DNA from: Blepharisma japonicum
Taxonomy: Eukaryota; Ciliophora; Heterotrichea; Heterotrichida; Blepharismidae
Direction: 5' to 3'
DNA length: 64,000 nt
Assembly (NCBI GenBank): GCA_949751835.1
Contig: CATKHK010000033.1
Location: 372,001-436,000 of the forward strand
The position numbers and the translations under genes were made by a program. A model generated the notes under the pieces. That model searched no databases. It saw only the letters and a program-made list of their open reading frames with translations, and was not told where the DNA came from. Below, piece after piece: positions 31,831-41,736 of the stretch (position 1 is its first letter; the number at the start of each line of letters is the position of its first letter).

Positions 31831-32454
31831 TTAGCAGCAGTCTCTATAAACCCTTTTTTCTCTTGATGCAACCTTTAATGACTCCTCAGTTTTCAGTTTT
31901 TCTCCTCTTTCAAGTAGTCGAAAAGCCAAAGTTTCAAATAAAAAATCTACTTGATAATTTTTTTTTGCACTTATTTCAATATAGTCCAAATTATATTTTT
32001 CTGCCTTAATATTTGCTTCCTCATTGCTAACTACTGATTTCAAGTCTGCTTTATTTCCTACAAGAATTCTTATTTGATTTTTATTTTCTACTTCTTTATC
32101 AATATCTTTAATTCATCCATCCACATGATCAAAGGATTCTCTGTTGCTTTTATCAAACATAACGCAAATACCGTCAGAGTCTCTATAATACACTTTAACA
32201 AAAGCTCTAAATCTTTCTTGTCCTGCTGTATCCCACTATGTTGGTTTTACTATTTGAAGCTTTACATTAGAATTTCCTATAATAATATTAGTGGCTTTGA
32301 AATCTAGACCTATAGTTGATGAATAATCTTCTTTAAAATATCTTTCAGAACGCTGAATTAAGGTGCAAGTTTTACCTACAAAGGAGTCGCCTACTATAAT
32401 TACTTTGAAAACATAATCCCTTTTTATAATTTACGGTTCTGATTGAGAAGCCAT
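31831..32454 (-). CDS. Rab-like small GTPase with two 15-nt introns
   Basis: Splicing out 32420-32434 and 32236-32250 gives a 197-residue Rab. Motifs: VGDSFVGKT P-loop, TIGLDFKA effector loop, WDTAGQER with catalytic Gln, NKAD, EISAKK, and a terminal CC for double geranylgeranylation. The P-loop has Phe where nearly all Rabs have Gly (GDSGVGKT), the position of Ras Gly13. The short linker to CC (EKRVYRDCC) and YRDSDGICVMFD make it unlike Rab1/8 in detail, so subfamily is unassigned. One TGA is Trp (VDGWIKDI). Confidence 0.88.
32236..32250 (-). other. 15-nt intron
   Basis: GTAAAACCAACATAG, phase 0, splits LQI from WDTAGQE in the Rab-like gene; contains an in-frame TAG if retained. Confidence 0.88.
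32420..32434 (-). other. 15-nt intron
   Basis: GTAAATTATAAAAAG after the seventh codon's second base-pair region of the Rab-like gene; splicing joins MASQSEP to DYVFKVIIVGD. Confidence 0.82.
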
Positions 32455-32545
32455 TTTATTGATCATGAATGAAAATAAAGAAATTAATAGGATTGGTCAT
32501 GAATATTGCAAAATTATAATATTTTTATATCCCTAAATTATATGC

Positions 32546-35500
32546 TTAAAAATCTGCTATTTTGATTGCTTTTTCTGGTTTAGCTTTTTTCGGAGCTTTC
32601 TTTCCATCTCCATTCTGCCTCTTTCTATACTCTTCTTTTAACACCTGATCGACTTCGCAGCCAAAATCATCAACTCCCATAGGATCATCTCCATTGAATT
32701 TTACTGCAATTAAGTCTCCTTCTTTTAGTAATACAGGTGCTTTCTTCAAATTATAAATCCCAACTCCGCTTTTGTTGTTTTTCACGTTTATTAATGACCC
32801 TCTTTCATTAGGACTTCTCTCATCTTTAATGATTTCCCAATCAAAACTATGTGATTTATATTTCGCCATAGTAATTTCTGCCATACCCCAAGGTTTATCC
32901 AAAATACTTAAAGCCCAAGTATATAAATGATCAACATTTGGAGCCGGCCCAAAATCAAAAATCCCTTCTTTTAAGTTGGTTCTTGATTTTTCAGCGACAT
33001 TTCTTTCACATATATATAGAAGCATTGCATGAATAGACAAAGATTCCGGTTCAGGAAGGACTTGTACGACTAAATTGTACCCAAATGAAATATTTTGATT
33101 TTTAATTGTTTTTTTGTCTTCTCTAAAAACTTTTCCAAATCATAGTGTTTTTGTTCTTTCCCTAAGCCTTAAATGCATAGGTGTTAAATTTTCGTTAAAA
33201 ATCTTGGGGAGTTGGAATAAAGCAGACTTCAGCTGTAAAAGTGTGGAATCTTCAGAAATAGAAACTTCTTCTAAAAATTCACAGCTGTCAGGAAGGCCTG
33301 TTTGAGTTAGAAACACAAAAATTTTCACAGTTTCAGTAGCAAGAACGGTATCTGATGGTTTAACTATAAGTAAATCGCCATCACGAATTACTGCTTTGGT
33401 TAAAGTTTGGTTTTCATTTTTCAGGACTGAAATAGGCTCCTTCAGTCAGTCTGTCCTATATAGTTTATAATTTTTCATATCAATGCCTAGAGTTTCTCCA
33501 ATTCTAGGCTTAAGATCGACAATTTTTTCATTGGGCTCACAAAATACATCTTTTGGAGCGTCATTTTGTTCTAGTGAAACTCTTAATACAATTTGTCCCA
33601 TAGATGGAGGCTCTCCTCTTTCAACAGCTATCCTATACCCTCCTTCTTCAAACTCTGGGACTGTTTTAAGTTTGTTATTAATTTCCTCCTTATAAAAGTA
33701 TGTGCCTTCATTAAGTTTCTTAAGTCTGATTTGTGTGTCAATTTTATATAAGTTTTTAAGTTCATCAATAAGATTTTTTACTTTCCATTTAATTGGGACA
33801 TAATGTTGAATCACATTACTCAAATCATTTTCATCCGCAACAAGAATTGTTACCATTCCTGTGTTTTGGGGTTCTTGAGGTTTTTGTTCAATTTCTGGGA
33901 ATTCTTCTTCTTTCATATTAACTGAGAGCTGTACAGAATGATAGAATTTTAACTCAGATAAAGTCTTATCCATATCTATTGGCATAAACTCTTTTGTGTC
34001 TCCTTGGCTTTTAATAATTTTCAGCCCTTGACAATTTGGAGGAATTCCTGAAATTTCCATAATTTTAAGAGATAAGTGTTCAAGTGTCCATCCTTTATTA
34101 ACTGAAACCATATTTTTTTCTCCTAAAATGTTGCAGTTTATACAAATCGGCTCAAAATCTTCTCCTATGAAGCTTAATGCATCTTTTAGTAATTCATTTC
34201 CAGGATTCTTCGGTGCAAGGATTAAACAAATTTTATGATAAAATTTTGCATCATTCAGCAAAAATGACTCTTCAATTCCTTCAATTTTTCTGATAAGATG
34301 AGCATATTTATTAGATAACGGCTTTGCTTCGATTAGTTGGTAATCTTCTAAATTTGTACTGATTTTATTTTTAATAGCATTTAACAAATCTCCAACAGTG
34401 TCTGTTATTTTAATTCTGATAGGCATTCCTTGGTCAATTGATTTTTCAGATAAAATATATTTTAATAGTCCATCAGAATACTCAAATAAGCTTATATCTT
34501 GCACCTGGACTTCTATTCAGTTTTTCAATTCTTCGTATTCTTCTCTGTGCTTAGCGTACCCCTCATTTAAACTGTTGATAGGAGCTTTCCAATAGCTAGG
34601 AATTTCTGTAATGCCGAGATTTTGATTTAAAGTTGCATTTCTATATATAAGCATATAGCCAGTTTCTCCAGAGCCGCCAAACTGTTTAACTAATTTTCCT
34701 GATTTAATTGGGAGCACCACAGAGTCATTAAAATCATACCAATTTTGCAATAATTCTGGATTGCTGCAGGAAAACGGGAAGTCTTGATTATCAAAAGTTT
34801 CGGTTTTTTTTATTTCTTCTTTTTGCTCTTGGGTTGTTTTTTCTATACTTTTCTTTTTTTTGTTTCTTTTTCGCCTCTTCCTGTTTGGTTCATTGTTATC
34901 TTCATTATCATCATTTGCATTTGAATTATCGTTTGAGACTACCTCAGGGGTTATTTCTGCTTTTGGTTCGCTTGATGATTCAACTGGGATCCAAGTGCCA
35001 GTCCTCAACAAATCTCGAATATAAGCATGATAATGCCCAGAATAAGCAGTGCCTCCATGAATTATTACAGCAAAAAGTTCATATTTAGTAGGCTCTCCCA
35101 CAATGTCTGATAAATCTAACTCAAGCTGATATTCATAATTTTTTGTTAATTTTATTCTTTCAATTGTTTTCATATCATACTCAAATCTGCACAGTGAAAA
35201 AGTTAAAATAGGCGGCAGCTGCTTTATTTTTGTGCATATTTCAGCATCTACCTTCTTACTACAAGTTTCGCAAAAGTATTGATTTTTACCATCAAGTCTG
35301 CTTTTGGCTTGCAAATATTGCAAACTTTCATATATATTTGAGCAGTTTTTAATATTTAACGAAATATCGTCAAATGCCTCTTCTCTTTCCCTTACAATTC
35401 CGCAGCTTGTGCAAAGAGTTTCATTAACATAAAGTCCTCTGTATAATTTCCCGATTAAATCATTGTATAAGGTATCTTGCAAAGCTCTATCAATGGCATC

Positions 35501-35953
35501 AAATAAAACTCTGTTTAGTTCTTGGACATCATGCTGCTGGACAACTTCTTCGCCGGTCCAATGAAAGCTATCAGTCAAATTGCGGGTAGATAAGCTATTT
35601 TCATTAACTTCTTGAAGTTTTACAAATAGTTCTTGTAAAGCCATTAAGATTTCACGCTTCTGGCCTTCTGGTAGTCAGGAAGAGTAGCTATTTAAGGTTT
35701 CTTCACAGAGAGGAAGGCTGAGAATTGCTGAACGAAGCTCTGGAGTCATGAACATGGCTTGGATCAAGGAGTTCAAGTAGCAGGTTGCACCTCTAAATAG
35801 GTATTACTGATTGAAAAGCCCTACAAAGCCTGAAGATTGGCGAGGCTGAGGAGGTCTTTCGATGTCTCCAGCGAGACTTGAAAATTTAGCTTGTTCAGAT
35901 GTAAGAGTTCCATAGTCTTCATCACCTTCTTCAGCAAAGAGATCACCTATCAT
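32546..35953 (-). CDS. USP40: USP40-type ubiquitin-specific protease with ubiquitin-like domains
   Basis: About 1130 residues after splicing one intron (35793-35807). The Cys box GLFNQGATCYLNS (Cys53) spans the intron, followed by TDSFHWTGEE and QQHDVQELNRVLF, which are hallmarks of USP40. A zinc ribbon (CTSC..CETC) and the His box YSGHYHAYIRD complete the catalytic domain, with WYDFNDSVV near ~430. A Lys/Arg/Glu insert separates His box and that Asp region. The C-terminal ~650 residues hold several ubiquitin-like folds (for example KIFVFLTQT, VTILVADEND). TGA is Trp at SSWLPEG, KNWIEVQ, TDWLKEP and TLWFGK. Human USP40 is 1235 residues. Confidence 0.9.
35793..35807 (-). other. 15-nt intron
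   Basis: GTAATACCTATTTAG splits the Gln codon of the USP40 Cys box (FNQ/GATCYLNS). Retention would bring a TAA in frame. Confidence 0.9.
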
Positions 35954-36342
35954 ATTTAGTTAATGTCAGATTATCACAGACTTATATATTAAACTGTTAA
36001 AAATAGCCTAGCTATTAATGAACTATTCTAAATCACTTTGATATGTAATTTTATGCTGCAAATTGTCTATTTAACTCTACTATTAATTTAGATTTCAGGA
36101 TACTTTTATTGCTAGCTTATTAATTTTAAATAGATAAAATTAAAAATATATGGCTAATTTAATTAAATAGTAATAAATTCAAAAGTAATGCTATTTTTAA
36201 AATTATTAGAAAATTATATTTATATCGAGTTTCATATTACAATATTCTGAGCTCTTTTTTTTATGACTTAAGTAGCGTTATCATTCTGATAAGAGCTTAT
36301 CATAAAAGATATAAATGGCAATTAATGGCTATTATAATCATT
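35954..36342. other. Divergent intergenic region, no gene seen
   Basis: About 390 bp of AT-rich DNA between the divergent USP40 and O-methyltransferase-fold gene 2 starts. It presumably carries both promoters; no recognisable element. Confidence 0.45.
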
Positions 36343-37350
36343 ATGGCCAGTTCGCCAGATCGCGAAAATATTATAGAAAAAATTTTACTTGGCCCTCAGC
36401 TTGGTGCGATGCTTTATTCAGTCTTAGATCTTAACATTCCTCAAATTCTTGAATCTAGTCCTAAAACATCTGAAGAAATATCTCAAATAGTGCATACAGT
36501 CCCTGAAAAACTGCAGCGAGTTTTATTGGCTTTAGAAACCCAAGATATTTTCAGCTTCAATCCTCAAACAAATAAATTTTCCAACTCAGAAACTTCACGC
36601 TTATTTTTAAACGAAAATTATTCAGGCTGTGCAAAAATGTGTTTACTCCCATTTCGCTATGAATTATTAACAGCTTTTCCAGAATCCTTAAGAACCGCAG
36701 CGTCATTACCTGAAATTAAATACAAAAAAAGCTATCTACAGTATCTCATAACAAACCCAGAAAATATGGAAAAATATCTTGAAGGTGCAAAATTCCACGT
36801 GAGATATACTAGCCCAGATTTGATAAGAGCTATAAACTTATCAGATATTAATAGAGTTTTAGATGTAGGAGGATATGATGGAACATTATTAATTGAACTT
36901 TCAAAAGTATATCCACAAATAACTGGAGCTGTTTATAATGAAACTCATTTCAGACCTATTGCAACCCAAAAAATCAAGGAAGAATTGTTGGCAAATAGGC
37001 TTAAAGCTTTAGCAGGAAATTATATTGATGCCGTACCAGAAGGGTATGAATGTATAATTTTAGAAAATGTTTTGAGGACTTTTCCAGACAATGTAGTCCT
37101 TACAATTCTGACGAATTGTAGGAAAGCCTTGATTTCTGGAAGCAAGCTGTACTGCGTTGATTATATTTTAGATAAAACACACCAGAATTACCAATTTGAA
37201 AGAATTCTTGATATAAGAGTTTTAGGCCTCAATAATGGGAAAGTTAGAAACAGAGACGAAATTCAAGCAATTTTCGAAAGAGCTGGGTTGAGAATCACAA
37301 ATTTCATTCCTGCTGTGAAGCAGTGGGTGATTGAGTCTTATGTTATGTAA
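36343..37350 (+). CDS. O-methyltransferase-fold protein, paralogue 2
   Basis: A 335-residue relative of the protein at 11030-12070: same dimerisation domain (LLGPQLGAMLYSVLDLNIPQIL) and same Rossmann core with RVLDVGGYDGTLL. The ATG at 36343 aligns with the paralogue's N-terminus; an in-frame ATG at 36325 would add six residues. SAM motif I has GGYDG instead of GGGDG, and the catalytic motif LHDWSD has become VLRTFPD, so neither the His base nor the following Asp is kept. Fold conservation with loss of both suggests altered or no methyl transfer. No TGA, no intron. Confidence 0.83.
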   Translation: MASSPDRENIIEKILLGPQLGAMLYSVLDLNIPQILESSPKTSEEISQIVHTVPEKLQRVLLALETQDIFSFNPQTNKFSNSETSRLFLNENYSGCAKMCLLPFRYELLTAFPESLRTAASLPEIKYKKSYLQYLITNPENMEKYLEGAKFHVRYTSPDLIRAINLSDINRVLDVGGYDGTLLIELSKVYPQITGAVYNETHFRPIATQKIKEELLANRLKALAGNYIDAVPEGYECIILENVLRTFPDNVVLTILTNCRKALISGSKLYCVDYILDKTHQNYQFERILDIRVLGLNNGKVRNRDEIQAIFERAGLRITNFIPAVKQWVIESYVM

Positions 37351-37681
37351 TTTATTTGTTTTCACCAAATAATATCATTAGCTTTATAATAAGACCAATA
37401 CAATTAATCTTCCCAAAAAATTGTCTTTTATAAGCTATTTATACATTTCTTATATTAGTATTTTTTTAAAAATAAAAATTTTTCATTTATCTGTGGTTTT
37501 CATCATTTAAATATTCTCAAAATAAATATAATTGATCCAGCATATTCTAAAACTTCGAAGAATTCAATTCAGCCTGCTCAAAGAAAATGCTTTTATCTTT
37601 TCATTAATCAGCATTTGTTCTATCGAAAAGCATATTTATTAGTATAAAATTTCTATGTAAATGTAATAGTATTTATCTGAA
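37351..37681. other. Intergenic, no gene seen
   Basis: About 330 bp, AT-rich, between two tandem plus-strand genes; terminator of one and promoter of the next by position only. Confidence 0.45.
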
Positions 37682-38620
37682 ATGACATTCAGCTCAGAAG
37701 AAAAAGAAATATTGTATTACATCGAATTATCTTCTGCTATTCCAAGTTTTTTAGGCTCTAGTTTTATTTGCTTGGCTTATATCTATTTCAAAGAGCTTCG
37801 AGGATTTACATTTAGATTAGTCGTCTATCTTGCCTTAGCAGATATGTTTACAGCTCTTTCCTTTGCAGTCCCGCATTATCTCAGTCAAGAACTTTGCTTA
37901 ATCCAAGCTTTGGTTTTGAATTATTCCTCATTAGCCAGCGTTTTATGAACCAGTGTCATTGCATTCACTCTATACCGAGGTGTAGTAAATGAAGAGATAG
38001 AGTTTGAAGGCTCAGAAATTAACTGCATATTTTTTGCTTGTGGGATTCCTTTATTATTAGAATTTCTTCCTTTTATAACAGAAAGTTATGGATATGCTGA
38101 AGGCTGATGCTGGATAAAAATACAGAACTTAGAAAGTGACATAAACTTTCAGTCAGCGACCTATAGCTATGGGATGATTTGAAGAATGATAACATATTAT
38201 ATTCCTTTATGAATTGTGATAATTTACAATTGTTTAGTATATTGAAAAGTCACTAACAGAGTCATGGAAACTATGGACGATGTTTCAAGCGATAATAGGA
38301 CAAGACACCTAATTCTGCATAGACTTAGGCTTTATCCATTTATTTTGGTATTTTGCCAAGTACCTGTTACAATACACAGAATTTATGCATTTTTTGATTA
38401 TAATGAACTTGCAATGTTTATTTTGGCAATTTGTGCAGGATTTTTTTTATTAATTAATGGGTTTTTAAATGCCTTTGTATATGGGTTTACGGATAGTGTT
38501 AAACAAAGCATTAGGAAAAGGTTGTACCCTGAAGAATTTGTGCAAATAAGAAATGCAAATACTCTTTTTAGGTCTGTAGAAAGCCAAGCAGGGCTATTTC
38601 TCGGCTCAACATTAATGTAA
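37682..38620 (+). CDS. Seven-transmembrane receptor, cAMP-receptor-like (CAR family)
   Basis: A 312-residue seven-helix protein resembling the Dictyostelium cAMP receptor/GPCR-like family. Helices run from LSSAIPSFLGSSFICLAYIYF to MFILAICAGFFLLINGFLNAFVYG; helix 2 is FRLVVYLALADMFTALSF. The helix 2-3 and EL2 cysteines (QELCLIQ and EGWCWIK) could pair. Its frame needs about seven TGA codons as Trp, giving for instance VLWTSVIAF, EGWCWIK and MIWRMITYYIPLWIV. The tail after helix 7 is short and basic (KQSIRKRLYPEE). Ligand unknown. With the cyclase at the right edge it hints at cyclic-nucleotide signalling, but no link is shown. Confidence 0.85.
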
Positions 38621-38715
38621 ATTTAAAAAGCTTAAATAACTCATTAATTCGTAATCTTCTCAGCCACTTTTATATCTAAACATTAAACCAATATATATAT
38701 ATATTAAATTAGATA

Positions 38716-39189
38716 ATGAATGCCAAAAAGCCAACATATGAAGACGAAGATGACCCTTATCTAATTGACCCTGCTAAGCTTCCAAAAATTCGTGAAGGTG
38801 AAATTGTTGACTTGAATGAAAAGGAAGAATCCTCGATGTCCTCATTTCCTCAGCAACAATCAAGCTCAACTCCCCTCTCTACAAGTGAAGAGCCTTTAGC
38901 GACAGCTCAGCCTCAGAATAAATTTGTTTCTCTTTCTCCAGGTCAGAAAGAAGAAACAAAAAGTTCACCTGCTCAGCCAGCAATGGTTTCTTCAGCACCA
39001 AAGCAAACAACAGAAAATAAGCAGCCAGAGAACAAGCAGCAATCTTCTACAAGCCATTATGAGCAAAAAGGGAAAATGGAAACCCTTGATATACTTGAAA
39101 GCGGTGATAAGAAAGGGATTAAAAAAGCTACAGGAGAAGATGAAAGAATGGGAGAACAAACATGTAGGCAAAAGTGCAGTTTACTTTAA
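38716..39189 (+). CDS. Disordered protein with CaaX prenylation motif
   Basis: A 157-residue hydrophilic protein, rich in Gln, Ser, Pro and Lys, with an acidic N-terminus (YEDEDDPYLIDPAK). The C-terminus CRQKCSLL ends in the CaaX box CSLL, predicted to be geranylgeranylated, with an extra upstream Cys (QTCRQK) that may be palmitoylated. The same CSLL ends the rhodanese-fold protein at 6407-7270. Membrane-tethered adaptor is a guess. Confidence 0.7.
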   Translation: MNAKKPTYEDEDDPYLIDPAKLPKIREGEIVDLNEKEESSMSSFPQQQSSSTPLSTSEEPLATAQPQNKFVSLSPGQKEETKSSPAQPAMVSSAPKQTTENKQPENKQQSSTSHYEQKGKMETLDILESGDKKGIKKATGEDERMGEQTCRQKCSLL

Positions 39190-39373
39190 TAAATAAAGAA
39201 GCATAAGTTCATTGTGAAGCTAATAAGAAAGCTTTAATAAAATAGAAGAAAATTAGGTGCTATAAAATAAGCTAAAAAAATATAAGAGAGCAAGTATATA
39301 AGAGAATTATATTTAAGAAAGCATAGCCTGCATAGAAATAGATATAAACTCTATAATATCAGTTTCATCTAAA

Positions 39374-39748
39374 TTAATTATTTCTCAAATCATTTCCTTC
39401 TACCAGCTTACTTACAGCTGATGCTACTTGATTCATATCATTTTCAATGATTTCTGCCCAATTTACAATATCTCCTACTTGCTTTAAAGCATCATTTAGC
39501 TGATCATACATCGTGATTCATTTCTTTGTCTGAGTCGCTAACTTTGTAGATTCTTGCCTGAATTGTTTTGTTTGTATTTCTATTTGCTTTTGATGCTCAT
39601 GTAATGCTTCTACTTGGGAATTTAATGAATTTAAAATATGAGTTGATAGAGATCCTGAGAGTTTATTTAATTCTTGTCTTGCTTGAGATGATCGGTATCT
39701 TAACTCTGCTCTTCTTTGCTCATATTCTTTGGTAATCTCTGTAAACAT
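39374..39748 (-). CDS. BLOC1S1: BLOC-1 complex subunit 1
   Basis: A 124-residue helical protein matching BLOC1S1/GCN5L1: the C-terminal block TKKWITMYDQLNDALKQVGD, then IVNWAEIIENDM, aligns with the family's [31 protein letters not shown]. The Trp in KKWITM is a TGA codon. BLOC-1 and BORC use this subunit for lysosome-related organelle biogenesis and lysosome positioning. Length equals the human protein (about 125). The stop is TAA at 39374-39376. Confidence 0.9.
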
Positions 39749-39861
39749 AATTATTAAATTAATTTTTTGTAATAGAGTTCTTGCTGGATGAAGGCATATT
39801 TATTTATAAAATTTTTGATGAAATCGGGACTTATAAGAAGGAAGAAAAATATAGTTGAAAA

Positions 39862-40224
39862 TTAATTCTTTTTATTATTCAAATAATCTTTTGCTCCCAT
39901 AGCTTTACATTGCAAATAAAGTGAACCTCCTTTTTCTGGATTATTTTTCTCGTATAATTTGCTGAAGCTTTCTTCAATTTCTGCTTTGGTCGGATTGCTC
40001 CTTATATTAAGAATTTTCAAAGCTTCCTCTTTTGTCATTGGGTTCTGCATGCCAAGTTTAGATGCTGATGTTTTCGATAGCATTTCTTCAAATATTTTTT
40101 GTGGTTGATACCCAGATTCTAAATAAATCTTACTTTCTAAAGCTCTAACAGTGGCTACTATGAATGTCTTTGCATATTTCACTCCATATGTCATTATTAG
40201 GCTTCTTAAAATTGGACCCCACAT
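39862..40224 (-). CDS. PAM16: PAM16/TIM16 (Magmas), presequence translocase motor subunit
   Basis: A 120-residue J-like protein of the TIM23 import motor. After an N-terminal segment (MWGPILRSLIMTYGVKYAKTF) comes the J-like fold, MTKEEALKILNI..NPTKAEIEESFSKLYEKNNPEKGGSLYLQCKAMGAKDYL, without the HPD of true J proteins. It partners PAM18 and restrains mtHsp70. No TGA or intron. Confidence 0.93.
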   Translation of the reverse strand: MWGPILRSLIMTYGVKYAKTFIVATVRALESKIYLESGYQPQKIFEEMLSKTSASKLGMQNPMTKEEALKILNIRSNPTKAEIEESFSKLYEKNNPEKGGSLYLQCKAMGAKDYLNNKKN

Positions 40225-40387
40225 CTAAAAATTTTTATAATTACTGTCATTTTAATTTCATTTCTCAAACTAATGATCACAACATTTTCTGAATTTTACC
40301 TTTATTATTCTCTTTTCTGATTTTATAACCACCTTCTCAGTCAGCCCTCTTATGTTTAAATAAATAGACTATATTAATTACTATTTT

Positions 40388-41425
40388 TTATAATTTTATC
40401 CTTCTTTGTATCCTCAGGGCTTTAGGCGAGTCATTTGGACCTTTTGGAGGTAATGGAAAATGCGCATAGTTTCTTGGCTTAGTACCACCACTAGTGCTCG
40501 TACTTCTTAAAACAGCATTATGATCATGAGTATCTGGAAGCTTAAGTTTATTTAAAATATGCTTTGGTTTTACAATATCAAATTCCATACGAGTCTTGCA
40601 GGCAACAGGAGTGTGAGATCTAGTTCTTGGCTGCTTCTCTGCAGCGGAGACTTCGACATTGATTCTGCTGCGAATCCTTGCAGTCCCCACAGAATTTGAA
40701 GGGATCTCGGTACTTGATCTGTTTCTTGTTTGCTGATTATTATCAGGCTGAGATGTTTCTGTTTTAGATCTGCTTCTCGTTTGAATTGGACTATCAGGGT
40801 CAAATCCATTAATCTCTACTACCTGCTGTTTTTCTTGATTTATTGAGCCTAAGTGCTTTCTATTTGTGCCTACTTTCTTTAAAGTAGTTATTGATCTTTC
40901 CCTACAAGTATTCAAAAAATTTACTCTTGGAGAAACAGTTGATTTTTGAGCAGGGCTGATAGTTTTTGCCTTTTTCATGCTTGTTTTGGTTGGCTCAGCA
41001 CCTATCGTCATACTTTTGCTATCATGATGGGAAATGCAAATTTTAGTTTTCTTTGCAATGGCTTCTGGAGGAAGTCTTGTAACTAATTCTTCGCCAGTTT
41101 TCAGGTCCGTAATATTCCCATTTATATCAATCCGAGCGATGTAATTATTTGAAGTTGGCTTCAATTGTCCATCTATTCGTAAATCTTGAAACTAATTGGA
41201 AATTACTTCTTGAGCTATACTTGCAAGTTCTTGCAAGGCATTGCTCACCCGCATATCTTTATTAGTGTTTGGGTTATCTTTTTTGTTGTTTGTATACTGA
41301 TTAAGGATTACCTCGATAACTTCTGTGAAATTATTAAATGTTACTTTGGATGAGGAAAGAGTAAGAGAGTCGGTAAATGATTCAAGAACCAAAATATATC
41401 GACTTTTTTCATTTTCAGCTTTCAT
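40388..41425 (-). CDS. Unknown basic protein with one 15-nt intron
   Basis: Removing 41192-41206 joins two reading frames into 340 residues. The first ~120 residues may be folded (YILVLESFTDSLTLSSSK; RIDINGNITDLKTGEELVTRLP), while the rest is Arg/Ser/Thr-rich with RSRSKTE-type repeats (TRSRSKTETSQ, TRNRSSTEIPS, RSRINVEVSA, TRSHTPVA), a spaced (T/I)R(S/N)R motif at ~20-residue intervals. This suggests a disordered phosphoprotein. No family recognised. Confidence 0.72.
41192..41206 (-). other. 15-nt intron
   Basis: GTAATTTCCAATTAG in phase 0; retention gives an immediate TAG. Splicing joins SIAQE to FQDLRIDG. Confidence 0.87.
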
Positions 41426-41736
41426 TTTATTAAAATTAATTCAGGCTAATAATGAACAATAACAAATATGTGGCTTTGAATTCAATCATTAATGTAATAG
41501 TTTTTAATGAATTTCAAAGGCAATTTGCATGATAATGCAAAGCAATATGCTCTGGAGGAAAAAATCACTTATAAAATTTCATGAAGCTGAATTTTTGATT
41601 GTAATATTTGGACTTATCTTTTACTCGTCGTAATAATTTTAAATAAAATCCATATATTAAAAGGAAAGTTGTATTGCATTACAGAAAACTTAGGATCACT
41701 AAAATCTATATTGAAAAAATAGAATTAAAAACGCAT
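41426..41736. other. Intergenic, no gene seen
   Basis: About 310 bp between two minus-strand genes, AT-rich, no open frame of note. Confidence 0.45.

Noticed and set aside
36325-36342. Upstream ATG of O-methyltransferase-fold paralogue 2
   Set aside because: Residues MAIIII have no match in the paralogue; the ATG at 36343 aligns with its N-terminus. Not excluded, only less likely.
39400-39415. Possible 16-nt intron near the BLOC1S1 3' end, giving a longer C-terminus
   Set aside because: It begins GTAAG and ends AG but has T, not A, at -6, and the unspliced product already has the full family length.
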